Positions 33,639 through 42,794 of a stretch of 64,000 nucleotides of DNA are shown one piece after another. The stretch lies in assembly GCA_036003045.1 (NCBI GenBank), contig DASYSS010000101.1:16964-80963 (forward strand), written 5' to 3'. Origin of the DNA: Gemmatimonadaceae bacterium. Its GTDB lineage: Bacteria > Gemmatimonadota > Gemmatimonadetes > Gemmatimonadales > Gemmatimonadaceae. The notes under the pieces were generated by a model that saw only the letters and a list, made by a program, of their open reading frames with translations, did no database searches and had not been told where the DNA came from. The translations under genes and the position numbers were made by a program. Each line of letters starts with the position of its first letter. The first letter of the stretch is position 1.

Positions 33639-34715
33639 ATGCCGGTCCACGCGTCGATTCGCCGCCTCCTGGCCGCCCTGCTCCTGACAGGAGGGGCACA
33701 GGTCCTGGCCGGCCAGGGAATTCAGCCGAGCCGCGTGGTACTCACCGACGCGCACTTCCACCTGACGAACTACATCCAGCGCGGTCCGACGCTGAAGCAG
33801 TTTCTTCCGCTGCTCGGCGACAGCATCGGCCGAGTCGCCGTCTTTGGCATTCCGTTGCAGCAAGAATGGCTCGATGCCGTCACCGGTGAGGTCGCGCCGA
33901 CCTACTACCTCCACTCCGACGCGCCGCTCTACTACTACTCGTACGTCGACGCGAACATCGCGATGGAGTACCGATCGCTGTCGCCGGCGGAACAAGCGCG
34001 ATTCGACCCGATGATCACCGGGTTCAATCCGGGCGACATGTACGCGCCGGACCACATTCGGCGAGTCCTCCTCGCGTTTCCGGGCGTTTTCACCGGGATC
34101 GGTGAGTTCACGATCCACAAGGAATTCGTGTCCGACGCGGTACGCCCGGGACCGGCGAGCCTGCTCGACCCCGCGTTGGACAGCATTCTGCGCTTCGCGG
34201 GAGAGGTCGGCCTTCTCTCGATCATCCACGAGGACATGGACGTCCCGTTTGCCGCCGACACGTCGAAGCCGGCGTACCTGGACGCCATGAAGGCGCTCAT
34301 CAAGCGCCACCCGAACACGACGATCATCTGGGCGCACACCGGCCTCGGCCGCGTCGTGCGCCCGGTGCAGGGGCATGCGGCGATCGTCGCGTCGATGCTC
34401 TCGGATCCCGCGTTCTCGAATCTCTATTTCGACATCTCGTGGGACGTCGTCGCGCAATACCTCGTCGCCTCCCCGGAGGCGGTCCGGGTGACGGCGGATT
34501 TGATCAACCGGTTCCCCGATCGATTTCTGTTTGGCACCGACGCCGTCGCGCCCAAGACCGCCAAGGCGTATCTGACGACCGATGAACTCTACCGGCCGCT
34601 GTGGGCCGCGCTGACGCCCGAGGCGCGATCCAAGGTGCGGGTCGGCAACTACGCACGACTGTTCGACGCGGCGCGACGCAAGGTCCGCGCGTGGGAAGCG
34701 GCGCACGCTCGCTAG
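33639..34715 (+). CDS. Exported amidohydrolase (amidohydrolase-2 family)
   Basis: A 358-residue TIM-barrel metal hydrolase. Starting at the ATG at 33639 gives a clear signal peptide (RRLLAALLLTGGAQVLAG). Metal residues: HFH with His39 and His41 (TDAHFHLTN), a Glu in GIGEFTIHKE, SIIHEDMD, WAHTGLGR, and the Asp of LFGTDAVAPK. This is the PF04909 group, hydrolases and decarboxylases of cyclic or aromatic carboxylates. Its substrate is unknown, but it precedes a DcaP-like porin and a glutaminase by 39 bases, so it may act on a related nitrogen or carboxylate substrate outside the cytoplasm. Confidence 0.85.
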   Translation: MPVHASIRRLLAALLLTGGAQVLAGQGIQPSRVVLTDAHFHLTNYIQRGPTLKQFLPLLGDSIGRVAVFGIPLQQEWLDAVTGEVAPTYYLHSDAPLYYYSYVDANIAMEYRSLSPAEQARFDPMITGFNPGDMYAPDHIRRVLLAFPGVFTGIGEFTIHKEFVSDAVRPGPASLLDPALDSILRFAGEVGLLSIIHEDMDVPFAADTSKPAYLDAMKALIKRHPNTTIIWAHTGLGRVVRPVQGHAAIVASMLSDPAFSNLYFDISWDVVAQYLVASPEAVRVTADLINRFPDRFLFGTDAVAPKTAKAYLTTDELYRPLWAALTPEARSKVRVGNYARLFDAARRKVRAWEAAHAR

Positions 34716-34754
34716 CGGCGTCGTGGCAGCAACTCTACACCAAGGGTGAGCTCC

Positions 34755-35996
34755 ATGGGAATTTCCATCGGAAGTAAGTTCGGGCGACGGACTCTCGGGT
34801 TCGCGGCGCTGCTCCTCGTCGCCGATGCGCGCGCAAGCACCGCGCAGCGCGACACATCGGTCAAGATCGAGATCTACGGCTTTGCCATGGCCGACGTGAT
34901 CTTCGACTTCAAGACGAACAACCCCGACTGGTTCGACGTGAACCGGCCGTCGAAGCTGCCCGCGTTCGACGACGAGTTCGGGCACAATGGGCACACCTGG
35001 TTGAGCGCGCGCCAGTCGCGATTCGGCACCAAGGCGACGATTCCGACGTCCCACGGCCCCGACATCACGGTCGTGTTCGACTGGGATCTCTTCGGCGTCG
35101 GCATCGACGCCGGCCAGACGACGATTCGGCCGCGACACATGTACGGACGATGGGGAAAATTCGGAGCCGGGCAACTCGAAAGTCCCTTCATGGACCTCGA
35201 CGTGTTTCCGAACATCCTCGAGTACTGGGGGCCCAACGGGATGCTCTTCTTCCGGAACGTGCAGGTGTTCTGGGAGCCCGTCGATAGGCCGGACGGCACG
35301 CGCGCCATCTTCGCGCTGGAACGCCCGGGCGCGAGCGGCGACGCCGGACGCGTGGCGGACCGTGAAGAACTGCAGAACATCATCGCCCGTTTCCCGCTTC
35401 CCGACATCTCGGGCACGTTCCGCTATGGCGCGAAATGGGGGTACGGCAAGGTCGCCGGAATGCTCCGTTGGTTCAAATGGGATGACGTGCTCACCACCGA
35501 CGCGTTCGATCTGAGCAGCGGGACCTTCGGATGGGGCGTGTCGCTCAGCGGCGGCTACAAGCCCAGTACGAGAGACCTGATCCACGCACAAGTCGTGTAC
35601 GGCGCGGGCGTCGAGAACTATTTCAACGACGCACCCGTGGACATCGGCGCGCGAACCAATTTCGACGACCCCCTCAGGCCGGTCACCGGCAAGGCGCTCC
35701 CCGACTTCGGCCTGGCGCTGTATCTGGACCACACGTGGAACAGCAAGTTCACGAGCTCGATCGGCTACTCGCGCGTGGACATTCAAAACAGCGATCTCCA
35801 ATTGCCCGAAGCGTTCCGGATCGGACAATACGCCAGCGCCAATCTCCTCTGGACGCCCGTGAAGGACATCTTGATGGGCGGTGAGTTCCAGTGGGGATAC
35901 CGGCAGAACCACAGCGACGGCTTCACGTTCAACGACTACCGGCTCCAGTTCTCAGCCAAGTATTCCTTCTCGCAAACCTTTGGGGGCAGCAAATGA
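34755..35996 (+). CDS. DcaP-family outer-membrane porin
   Basis: A 413-residue barrel protein. The ATG at 34755 is chosen over the GTG at 34746 for its better signal peptide (TLGFAALLLVADARASTAQ). The early motif EIYGFAMADVIFDFKTNNPDWF and later DIGARTNFDDPL and the final FSAKYSFSQTF match the DcaP trimeric transporters, which in Acinetobacter take up dicarboxylic acids. Its stop overlaps the start of the glutaminase gene (ATGA), so the two are translationally coupled. That pairing points to passage of glutamate, glutamine or dicarboxylates. Confidence 0.85.
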   Translation: MGISIGSKFGRRTLGFAALLLVADARASTAQRDTSVKIEIYGFAMADVIFDFKTNNPDWFDVNRPSKLPAFDDEFGHNGHTWLSARQSRFGTKATIPTSHGPDITVVFDWDLFGVGIDAGQTTIRPRHMYGRWGKFGAGQLESPFMDLDVFPNILEYWGPNGMLFFRNVQVFWEPVDRPDGTRAIFALERPGASGDAGRVADREELQNIIARFPLPDISGTFRYGAKWGYGKVAGMLRWFKWDDVLTTDAFDLSSGTFGWGVSLSGGYKPSTRDLIHAQVVYGAGVENYFNDAPVDIGARTNFDDPLRPVTGKALPDFGLALYLDHTWNSKFTSSIGYSRVDIQNSDLQLPEAFRIGQYASANLLWTPVKDILMGGEFQWGYRQNHSDGFTFNDYRLQFSAKYSFSQTFGGSK

Positions 35997-37063
35997 CCGC
36001 GGTCACGCAGCACGACCGCGCCGGGATCCGGCGCGTTGCCACGCTCGGCACCTTGGCCACGCTCACGATGCTCGCCGCCGCATCGCCGAGGCTCGTCGCG
36101 GCTCAGAGCGCGCCCGACTACCAGCGCATCGTGACCGCCGCCTACGAGAAATACAAGAATTTGAATGAAGGCAAGAACGCGGATTACATCCCCGCGCTGG
36201 CCAAAGTCAATCCCAACCTGTTCGGCATCGCGCTGATCACGCCGGACGGCCAGGTCTACACCGCGGGCGACATCACGAGCGAAGTCTCGATTCAGTCGGT
36301 GTCGAAGGTGTTCACGATGGCTCGCGTGATCCAGGATTCCGGCGAGACCGCGATCGAGAAGAACACGGGCGTCGACGCCACCGGACAGGCGTTCAATTCG
36401 ATCGTGGCCATCGAGAAGGACAAGGGGCACGAAATGAATCCGCTCGTCAACGCGGGCGCGATCACGACGACGAGCATGATCGGCGGCGGCAGCGCGGACG
36501 CCGTCTGGTCGAACATCATGAACACCCTGAACGAGTTCGCCGGCCGACAGCTGACCGTCAACCAGGAAGTGTACAAGTCCGAGGCGGCGACGAATCAGCG
36601 AAACCAGGCGATCGGCGCGCTGATGTACGCGTACGGCCACATTTCGGCGAATTGGGCGCAGGCGGTGGACCTCTACACGCGTCAGTGCTCGGTGAACGTC
36701 AATGCGAAGGATCTCGCCGCCATGGCCGCGACGCTCGCCAACGGCGGCATGAACCCGGTCACCGGCCGGCAGGTGGTCGATGCTCGGCACGTGCCCGGGA
36801 TTCTCGCGGTGATGGCGACCGCCGGGTTGTATGACAACTCGGGCGAGTGGCTGTACGCCACCGGGCTTCCCGCGAAGAGCGGCGTCGGCGGCGGCTTGAT
36901 CGCCGTCTCGCCCGACCGGTTCGGCATCGCCGTCGTCTCGCCGCCGCTCGATTCGGCCGGCAACAGCGTACGCGGACAGAAAGCGATCACCGAGATCTCG
37001 ACGGCGCTGCGCGGCAATCCGTTCATCAGCCAGGCCCACAACACGATCGCGAAGAAACGCTGA
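35993..37063 (+). CDS. glsA: Exported glutaminase
   Basis: A 356-residue serine-type glutaminase (beta-lactamase/DD-peptidase fold) that converts glutamine to glutamate plus ammonia. The Ser-x-x-Lys motif is SVSK at 102-105 within VSIQSVSKVFTM, followed by NPLVNAGAI, TNQRNQAIGALMYAYG, and SGVGGGLIAVSP near the C-terminus. An extra N-terminal stretch is a signal peptide (LATLTMLAAASPRLVAAQ), so unlike cytoplasmic GlsA of E. coli it should work in the periplasm. It starts with ATGA overlapping the porin stop, with GGGGGC as ribosome site. Confidence 0.93.
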   Translation: MTAVTQHDRAGIRRVATLGTLATLTMLAAASPRLVAAQSAPDYQRIVTAAYEKYKNLNEGKNADYIPALAKVNPNLFGIALITPDGQVYTAGDITSEVSIQSVSKVFTMARVIQDSGETAIEKNTGVDATGQAFNSIVAIEKDKGHEMNPLVNAGAITTTSMIGGGSADAVWSNIMNTLNEFAGRQLTVNQEVYKSEAATNQRNQAIGALMYAYGHISANWAQAVDLYTRQCSVNVNAKDLAAMAATLANGGMNPVTGRQVVDARHVPGILAVMATAGLYDNSGEWLYATGLPAKSGVGGGLIAVSPDRFGIAVVSPPLDSAGNSVRGQKAITEISTALRGNPFISQAHNTIAKKR

Positions 37064-37089
37064 GCGTCGGCGGCTCACCCATCGATGGA

Positions 37090-37122
37090 GAGGGCGCGTC
37101 CACGCTGACGGGGCGCGCCCTC
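37090..37122. terminator. Hairpin after the glutaminase gene
   Basis: GAGGGCGCG (37090-37098) pairs with CGCGCCCTC (37114-37122), 15-base loop. No T run. It stands six bases before the GTG of the next gene and could also affect its translation. Confidence 0.5.
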
Positions 37123-37127
37123 CTCAC

Positions 37128-37913
37128 GTGTCACACGTCTGGTTTCTCGCCGTCACGTCGACGCTCGTCGTCGCGCTCTTCCTCGGGATGCTGCTTCTTC
37201 TCGAGGCGGGGCGCCGTCTGGGTCTCCGCGAGTCGGCGAAGCACGGGGCGAACGCGCGTTCCGGAGTCGGCCTCGTCGACGGAATCGTCTATGCGCTCCT
37301 CGGGCTACTCATCGGGTTCACCTTTTCGCACGCCGCCGACCGGTTCGACATGCGCCGCGAGCGCATCGGCGACGAAGTGCACGCGATCGCCGTCGCGTGG
37401 GAAGCCGTCGACGTGCTCCCGCCGGAGGCGCAGCCGCCCGTCCGCGCCGGCTTTATGCGGTACCTCGACGCGGTCTATGCGGTGGACACGTCGGACGAGG
37501 AGCGCGGGGACAAGTTCATCGAACCCGCGGCCGTCACCGCGGCGCGCCACGCGGCGTGGAAACAGGCGGTCGCGGTGGTCACGATTCCGAGTGGCGAGCG
37601 CGCCCGGCTCGTCCTGCTCCCCAGGCTCGGCGACATGTTCGTGGCGGCGGAGCGCGAGCGGCTTGGCCGGCGCATCCATCCACCCAAGGTCATCTACCTC
37701 ATGCTCGGTCTCACCGCGCTGGCCGCTGCGCTACTCGGCGGCTACGCCTTCGCGAGCACGCCGACCCGCAACTGGACGTACCTCGTCGGCGTCGCCGCCG
37801 CCGTCTCGATTTCGACCTACGTCATCCTCGACCTCGAGTACCCGCGGATCGGGTTCGTGCGCGTCGATCCGCTCGACCAGGTTCTGGAGGATCTTCGCAA
37901 GACCCTGAGATGA
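37128..37913 (+). CDS. Membrane protein, DUF4239 (bestrophin-like) family
   Basis: A 261-residue protein with an N-terminal membrane segment (LAVTSTLVVALFLGMLLLLEA), a second (GLVDGIVYALLGLLIGFTFSHA) and two C-terminal ones (VIYLMLGLTALAAALLGGY; YLVGVAAAVSISTYVIL), the order and the closing motif DLEYPRIGFVRV expected of DUF4239. A soluble helical region lies between. The start GTG is not supported by a ribosome site and the terminator hairpin precedes it, so the true start could be different. Function unknown. Confidence 0.78.
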   Translation: MSHVWFLAVTSTLVVALFLGMLLLLEAGRRLGLRESAKHGANARSGVGLVDGIVYALLGLLIGFTFSHAADRFDMRRERIGDEVHAIAVAWEAVDVLPPEAQPPVRAGFMRYLDAVYAVDTSDEERGDKFIEPAAVTAARHAAWKQAVAVVTIPSGERARLVLLPRLGDMFVAAERERLGRRIHPPKVIYLMLGLTALAAALLGGYAFASTPTRNWTYLVGVAAAVSISTYVILDLEYPRIGFVRVDPLDQVLEDLRKTLR

Positions 37914-37947
37914 CCCGAGGTCGATGACGTTGCGTTTCGCCCTGGCG

Positions 37948-38520
37948 TCAGACGCCGGCCGCGAGGCCCTTGCCCAGGTTCTTCGCCTTGAACGCGAGCA
38001 TCACGAGCATGATGCCATAGAGCACGGCATAGAAGCCGATGATCCAGATGACGGCGAGCAAGCCCGCACCTGGACGCGCGAAGACGATCGCGCCGAACAC
38101 GATCGAGAGCGCACCGGCGAGGAGCAGCCGCCATTCTCCCGCCAACTCTTTGCGCAGCGAGATCGCGACGACGATCTCGAGAATCCCTCGGAGCACCGCC
38201 CAGGTCGCGATGAGAAACAGCAGTCCAAGCGCCGTCGCTCCCGGTCTGGCGAGCGCGATCAAGCCGATCACGATGCCGATGATCCCATCGAGGAGCATCC
38301 ATCCCCACGACTTTTCCGGCCGGTCCTCGAAGGCGAGCCAACAGTTCACGAGACCGTCGACGAGCGCCCAGAGGCCGAACGCGAGTATCAAGAGCTTCAG
38401 CGAGATGCCCGGTCTCGACCACACGAGCAGCCCGATCGCGATCGCGATGATTCCTCGCCACAACAACGCTGTCCAGCGATGCTGGAGCGAGTCCGAAAGT
38501 CGTGCCTGTATTCCGTCCAT
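37948..38520 (-). CDS. HdeD-family (DUF308) membrane protein
   Basis: A 190-residue protein with six membrane helices in three similar pairs (RGIIAIAIGLLVWSRPG, DGIIGIVIGLIALARPG, AGALSIVFGAIVFARPG), each ending in the RPG step characteristic of HdeD/DUF308. The ATG at 38520 has GGGAGG nine bases upstream; a longer frame to 38601 is rejected. E. coli HdeD is part of acid resistance, but most homologues are unstudied. Confidence 0.9.
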   Translation of the reverse strand: MDGIQARLSDSLQHRWTALLWRGIIAIAIGLLVWSRPGISLKLLILAFGLWALVDGLVNCWLAFEDRPEKSWGWMLLDGIIGIVIGLIALARPGATALGLLFLIATWAVLRGILEIVVAISLRKELAGEWRLLLAGALSIVFGAIVFARPGAGLLAVIWIIGFYAVLYGIMLVMLAFKAKNLGKGLAAGV

Positions 38521-38680
38521 TCCCGCCTCCCGCCGATCCCGACGCGATGAGGGTATAGTGTTGACGTTGGTTACCGCCGAGAGGGGCAAGAACGTGCCCA
38601 CGTGCCGCCCGTCCCCCCGATTCGTTCCCGATCGCTAACTTTCTGGCGATCAGACCACTTCGACGAACCGCATTGGACCG

Positions 38681-39163
38681 ATGAGCGACGACCGACTCGA
38701 GTGGCTCCACGCTGCCGTAAACGCGGTCTCGAAGCTCGACACCGACGACCACCACGAGCTGCGCGACGCGCGATGCCCCAAGTGCAACGCCTCGGCCTTC
38801 GTGAGCGCCGCCGATCTCTACTACGAGAGCGCCGCGCGTCTCGAGGACGTACCGAACGCGCCGGTCGAGGTTCGCGTCGGCGGCATGACCGACCAGCAGA
38901 TCGTTCGCCGCCTACAGCCGCCGCGCCGGAAAACGGCTCTCCGTCCCGCGGCGCTCGTCGCTCTGCCGCTCTCTGTCGGCGCGTTCTACGTGTTTCGCCG
39001 CTTCGGGCCGGGTGTCGGGCAGCTCGCGTTCGTGGCCGTTTTCCTCGTGACGCTCACCGTCTTCATGACCTGGCTGCGACGCTACAGCGACGAGTACTAT
39101 GCCCGTCGCAAGAAGTGGCGTTCGCTACATGTGTGTAGCCGCTGCGGGCAACTCGTCGCGTAA
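38681..39163 (+). CDS. Small membrane protein with split zinc ribbon
   Basis: A 160-residue protein. CPKC at 32-35 and CSRCG at 152-156 form two CxxC pairs on either side of a central pair of membrane helices (ALVALPLSVGAFYVF and LAFVAVFLVTLTVFM). If both termini face the cytoplasm the four cysteines could together bind one zinc. I recognise no family. Confidence 0.7.
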   Translation: MSDDRLEWLHAAVNAVSKLDTDDHHELRDARCPKCNASAFVSAADLYYESAARLEDVPNAPVEVRVGGMTDQQIVRRLQPPRRKTALRPAALVALPLSVGAFYVFRRFGPGVGQLAFVAVFLVTLTVFMTWLRRYSDEYYARRKKWRSLHVCSRCGQLVA

Positions 39164-39175
39164 CGCGGCGTGGTC

Positions 39176-40933
39176 CTAACCGGGCCCGCTGTCGATCGAA
39201 CGGTGGAGCACGGGTTCGCTGGCCTGATCCGGCGGGTCGTTGGCGACCAGCGACCGGAACACACGCGCGATCATGCTCGTCGCCAACTCGTGCTCGCCCA
39301 TGAAAACCGCGTCGACGTTCTCGCGCCGCATCAATTCGGCCTCTTCGTCACTGTGCGTCCGCACGATCGTCTCGATGCGCGGATTCAACCGGCGCGCGAT
39401 GTCCACCATCTTGCGCGCGCGCGGGCTGTCGGGCGTCGCGACGACGACCATGCTGGCGCGCGCCACGTGCGCCTGAATCAAGACCGCCGCTTCGGACGCG
39501 TCTCCTGAAACGGCGAGCAACCCGTTCCGCCGCAGCAGCTCGACCATCTCGCGATTCTGCTCGGCGACGACGAACGTGCGATGGTTCGCGTGCAGCGCCT
39601 CTCCGATGCGTCGCCCCACTCGACCGTACCCGACCAGCACGACGTGCGCATTCAGCCGCTCCGGCTGGATCTCGTTCGGCAGCTGGGCGAGCTGATCCCC
39701 GACGCGCTCCAGAAACCATCCGCGCGCCGACAATCGCTCGCCGACCCGGCGCAGCGGCTCGACGGCGAAGAAGAGAATCGGGTTGACCGCGATCGAGATG
39801 ATCGCCGACGCCAGGACCAGATTCCCTGCCTCGGCCGGAAGAATCCCGAGCGACCGGCCGAGGGAAAGCAAGATGAACGAGAACTCCCCGATCTGGGCCA
39901 GCGCGACCGACACCGTGAGCGCGATGTCGAGCGGATATCGGTACCAGGCGACGATCGCGAACGCGATCACCGATTTCACGACGACGACCACGCTCACCGC
40001 GACCAGAACGCGCAGCGGTTCCTGTACCAGCACGGACGGATCGAACAGCATGCCGACGGAGACGAAGAAAAGCACCGCGAACGCGTCGCGCAGCGGAAGC
40101 GACTCTTCGGCGGCGCGATGGCTGAGCGCCGACTCGCCGAGCACCATCCCGCCGAGGAACGCGCCAAGCGCGAACGACACGCCGAACAGCCTTGCCGAGC
40201 CGTAGGCCACGCCGACGCCAACGACCACCACCGCAAGCGTGAACAGCTCGCGAGAGCCGGCGCCCGCGATGCGCCACAGCAGCCACGGAATCGCGCGCCT
40301 CGCGACGACGAGCATGAAGACGACGAACAGCGCGACGCGCGCGAGCGCCCATCCCAGCGTCAGCGTCAATCCCGTGGCGCCGACGCCGCCGGGCGCCGGC
40401 GTCCCGCCGAGCGGGCCGGCGAGCGGCGGAAGCAGGACGAGCACGAAGACCAACGCCAGGTCTTCGACGACGAGCCAACCGGCGGCAATCGTCCCGGTCA
40501 TCGTCGCGAGCAGTCCGCGATCCGAGAGCGTGCGCAGCACGACCACCGTGCTCGCGACCGCGAGCTCCAAGCCGAAGACGAGCCCCGCGCCGACGCTCCA
40601 TCCCCACAGATGGCCGATCCCGATGCAGAGCAGCGTCGTGAACACGATCCGCCCCAGCGCGCCGGGGATCGCGATGCGCCGCACCGAGAGGAGGTCGTCG
40701 AGCGAAAAATGCAGCCCGACGCCGAACATCAGCAGGATGACGCCAAGCTCGGCCAACTGCTGAGCGAGATTCACGTCGGCGACGAGTCCCGGCGTTGCCG
40801 GCCCGAGCAGCACACCCGCGACGAGGTAGCCGACGAGCGGCGGCAGTTTGACTCGCGTCGCGGCGTAGCCGAGAACGAGCGCCAAACCGAACGCGGCAAC
40901 CATTGTCGTGATCAGCGTTGCGCCGTGTTCCAT
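39176..40933 (-). CDS. CPA2-family cation/proton antiporter (KefB/YbaL-like) with RCK_N domain
   Basis: A 585-residue protein. The first 385 residues form the 12-13 helix antiporter unit (PLVGYLVAGVLLGPATPG, LGVILLMFGVGLHF, FGVSFALGAFLGGMVLGES); the remainder is a TrkA-N/RCK domain with NAD-binding HVVLVGYGRVGRRIGEAL. No TrkA-C domain follows, since it ends soon after ATSMIARVF. The E. coli relative YbaL is a monovalent cation:proton antiporter; probable function K+/H+ exchange. I use the ATG at 40933 since the upstream extension is basic and low-complexity. Confidence 0.92.
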   Translation of the reverse strand: MEHGATLITTMVAAFGLALVLGYAATRVKLPPLVGYLVAGVLLGPATPGLVADVNLAQQLAELGVILLMFGVGLHFSLDDLLSVRRIAIPGALGRIVFTTLLCIGIGHLWGWSVGAGLVFGLELAVASTVVVLRTLSDRGLLATMTGTIAAGWLVVEDLALVFVLVLLPPLAGPLGGTPAPGGVGATGLTLTLGWALARVALFVVFMLVVARRAIPWLLWRIAGAGSRELFTLAVVVVGVGVAYGSARLFGVSFALGAFLGGMVLGESALSHRAAEESLPLRDAFAVLFFVSVGMLFDPSVLVQEPLRVLVAVSVVVVVKSVIAFAIVAWYRYPLDIALTVSVALAQIGEFSFILLSLGRSLGILPAEAGNLVLASAIISIAVNPILFFAVEPLRRVGERLSARGWFLERVGDQLAQLPNEIQPERLNAHVVLVGYGRVGRRIGEALHANHRTFVVAEQNREMVELLRRNGLLAVSGDASEAAVLIQAHVARASMVVVATPDSPRARKMVDIARRLNPRIETIVRTHSDEEAELMRRENVDAVFMGEHELATSMIARVFRSLVANDPPDQASEPVLHRSIDSGPG

Positions 40934-41061
40934 TCCTGAATGTGCAAGTCGCCTTACATCTCTGTAAATCCAGCGCGCCGCGATTGTGTGAGGAGCGCTG
41001 CTCGATAGTCTTTGGGCCGATCTTAATCTTGGTCGTCGCCGACCGCCACGCGAAGACACCG

Positions 41062-41340
41062 ATGGACGAACGCGTCGCCGCCGCCGCGCTCCGGCAGGTC
41101 TTCGCCGACGTCACTGCCCAGGGCTCTTGGGATGGCGTCGAGCAGAATGACGCCGCGCGCTCGGCCGTGAGAACCTTCGTGGAGGACGCGCGCGCCAACG
41201 GCATGCGCGTCGAAGACGTGATCGTCGAGGCCGTCGCGATCACCGGCGCCGCGTCGAGCAACGTTCGCGATCCCCAGCTCGAGCAGATCGTGCGATGGGT
41301 GGTCGCGGACTTTTTCTCGGGAGGGCTGGACCAGATCTGA
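41062..41340 (+). CDS. Small hypothetical protein
   Basis: A 92-residue acidic helical protein (DERVAAAALRQVFADVTAQG; RVEDVIVEAVAITG; IVRWVVADFF). The frame extends upstream, but the ATG at 41062 gives a plausible N-terminus. No motif recognised; it diverges from the antiporter gene and ends just before a strong terminator. Confidence 0.5.
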   Translation: MDERVAAAALRQVFADVTAQGSWDGVEQNDAARSAVRTFVEDARANGMRVEDVIVEAVAITGAASSNVRDPQLEQIVRWVVADFFSGGLDQI

Positions 41341-41360
41341 TCGTCCTGGCCCCGGCGGAT

Positions 41361-41400
41361 GAAAACGAAACGCCCGGAGCAATCGGCTCCGGGCGTTTCG
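41361..41400. terminator. Strong bidirectional terminator, 15-bp stem
   Basis: CGAAACGCCCGGAGC (41366-41380), loop AATCG, exact complement to 41400. On the minus strand the stem is followed by TTTTC, so it primarily ends the OmpA-like gene, and it can also stop the small plus-strand gene. Confidence 0.88.
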
Positions 41401-41428
41401 TCACCCCTCGACTGTGACCGCCAACGAA

Positions 41429-42640
41429 CTACGGGAACCACACCAGACCCAGGTGCACGCGCGCCGTCTGTGCATTCACCGACGTGCCGGGAGCGCCGAC
41501 GACGACGTTGTCCACCTGGAACTTGTCGAAGTTGCCGACCGACCAGCTCGCGGCCGCCGACAACGCCGCGGCTCGTGTGAAGTACGCGTTGAATCCCAAG
41601 CCGAGCGTCGCCCCGCCGCCGCTGCCCGTGTAAGTCACACCACCAGCGGTCGTCGACACCGCGCGACCCGTCGCGCCCACCTGGAGGAACGGAACGAGCG
41701 CGTGCGCGCCGCTGCGGAAGTGAATGCGGGCGCCGAGGTCCGCGTGCGCGAGCGAATACGTGCCGCCGCCCGTGGCGTTCATTACCGCATCGCTCACGTC
41801 GGTATACAGCGACCAACGCTTGCTGAAGCCGTAACCGAGCACGAGACCACCGCCCCCGCCTGACTCCGCGGTGCTGCCGCTGACGTTGGTCTGGATGCCG
41901 CTGCCTTCCACACCGAGTCCGAGGAAGAAACCCTTCGAGCGCGAGCGTTCCATCGAGGAAGACCGCGCCGGCGCCGGACGACGCGACGTTTCGGCCTTCG
42001 CCACCGAGTCGCGCGCCGGCACCATGACCGGAGCGAGCGCCGCGGGTGTCGGAGCGGGGACCGGGATCGCAACCGGCGCGTCAGCCTGCGCAGCGGCCGG
42101 AGCCGACGACTTCACCGGAGCAGGCATCGGCGCGGGCGCTGGTTGGGCCGGCGCTGAGCGCACCGGCGCAGGAGCAGGGGCCGGCGCCTTGTCGACGATG
42201 CTTGGTGCCGTTTCGCCGTCCGAAACGGTCGTCACGGTGGTCACCGCGCGGCTCACCATCGCGTCGGCGCGGCGAAGGTCGATCGCCGACATGTCTTCGC
42301 GGACGATGACCGGCATGTTCCACAAGTAGCGCATCCCCTTCCACTGCGTCGGCATCAGCGAGACGACGCGGTACTGGCCTGGGGGAAGCAGCACGACGGC
42401 CGAGCCGGATTTGTCCGTGACGGCGATCGCCGTGTCACGCGCCGAGCGGGTGAATCCGAGCGGCAGACCGGCGACCGGATGGTACATCGTCTTATCGTCG
42501 GAGAGCGTCACGAACACCTGCACGACGACACGTCCGTTCACGGTCGTTCCCGTCGTGCCGACGGCCTGCGCGTGCACTGGTTGCGACGCGACCGCGGCCG
42601 AGAGCGAAAGAACTGCGGAAAGCGCACAACGTCGGATCAT
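41429..42640 (-). CDS. Outer-membrane beta-barrel protein with Pro/Ala linker
   Basis: A 403-residue exported protein; ATG at 42640 with GGAG eight bases upstream and signal peptide ending near PVHAQA. An N-terminal beta domain (VQVFVTLSDDKTMYHPVAGLPL, the latter half resembling a carboxypeptidase-regulatory fold) is joined by a proline-alanine linker (residues of about 150-225, PAPAPAPVRSAPAQPAPAPM) to a C-terminal barrel of eight-strand type (FFLGLGVEGSGIQ; GGLVLGYGFSKRWSLYTDV; LGLGFNAYFTRAAALSAAASW; ending LGLVWFP). The linker may span periplasm or peptidoglycan. Substrate and partner unknown. Confidence 0.75.
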   Translation of the reverse strand: MIRRCALSAVLSLSAAVASQPVHAQAVGTTGTTVNGRVVVQVFVTLSDDKTMYHPVAGLPLGFTRSARDTAIAVTDKSGSAVVLLPPGQYRVVSLMPTQWKGMRYLWNMPVIVREDMSAIDLRRADAMVSRAVTTVTTVSDGETAPSIVDKAPAPAPAPVRSAPAQPAPAPMPAPVKSSAPAAAQADAPVAIPVPAPTPAALAPVMVPARDSVAKAETSRRPAPARSSSMERSRSKGFFLGLGVEGSGIQTNVSGSTAESGGGGGLVLGYGFSKRWSLYTDVSDAVMNATGGGTYSLAHADLGARIHFRSGAHALVPFLQVGATGRAVSTTAGGVTYTGSGGGATLGLGFNAYFTRAAALSAAASWSVGNFDKFQVDNVVVGAPGTSVNAQTARVHLGLVWFP

Positions 42641-42794
42641 AGTTGGCTCCATCACGAGTCCATGTAGGCAGAGTTGCACGCTTGAAGTAGCGGCACTTTT
42701 CCCGCAGGACTTGAGTGCGATGGATCACAATTGCCTCACGATTCGGCGCGTGTGAGGCGCGGCACCGACGCGGCGAGCCGATGCGCCCGGCGCC

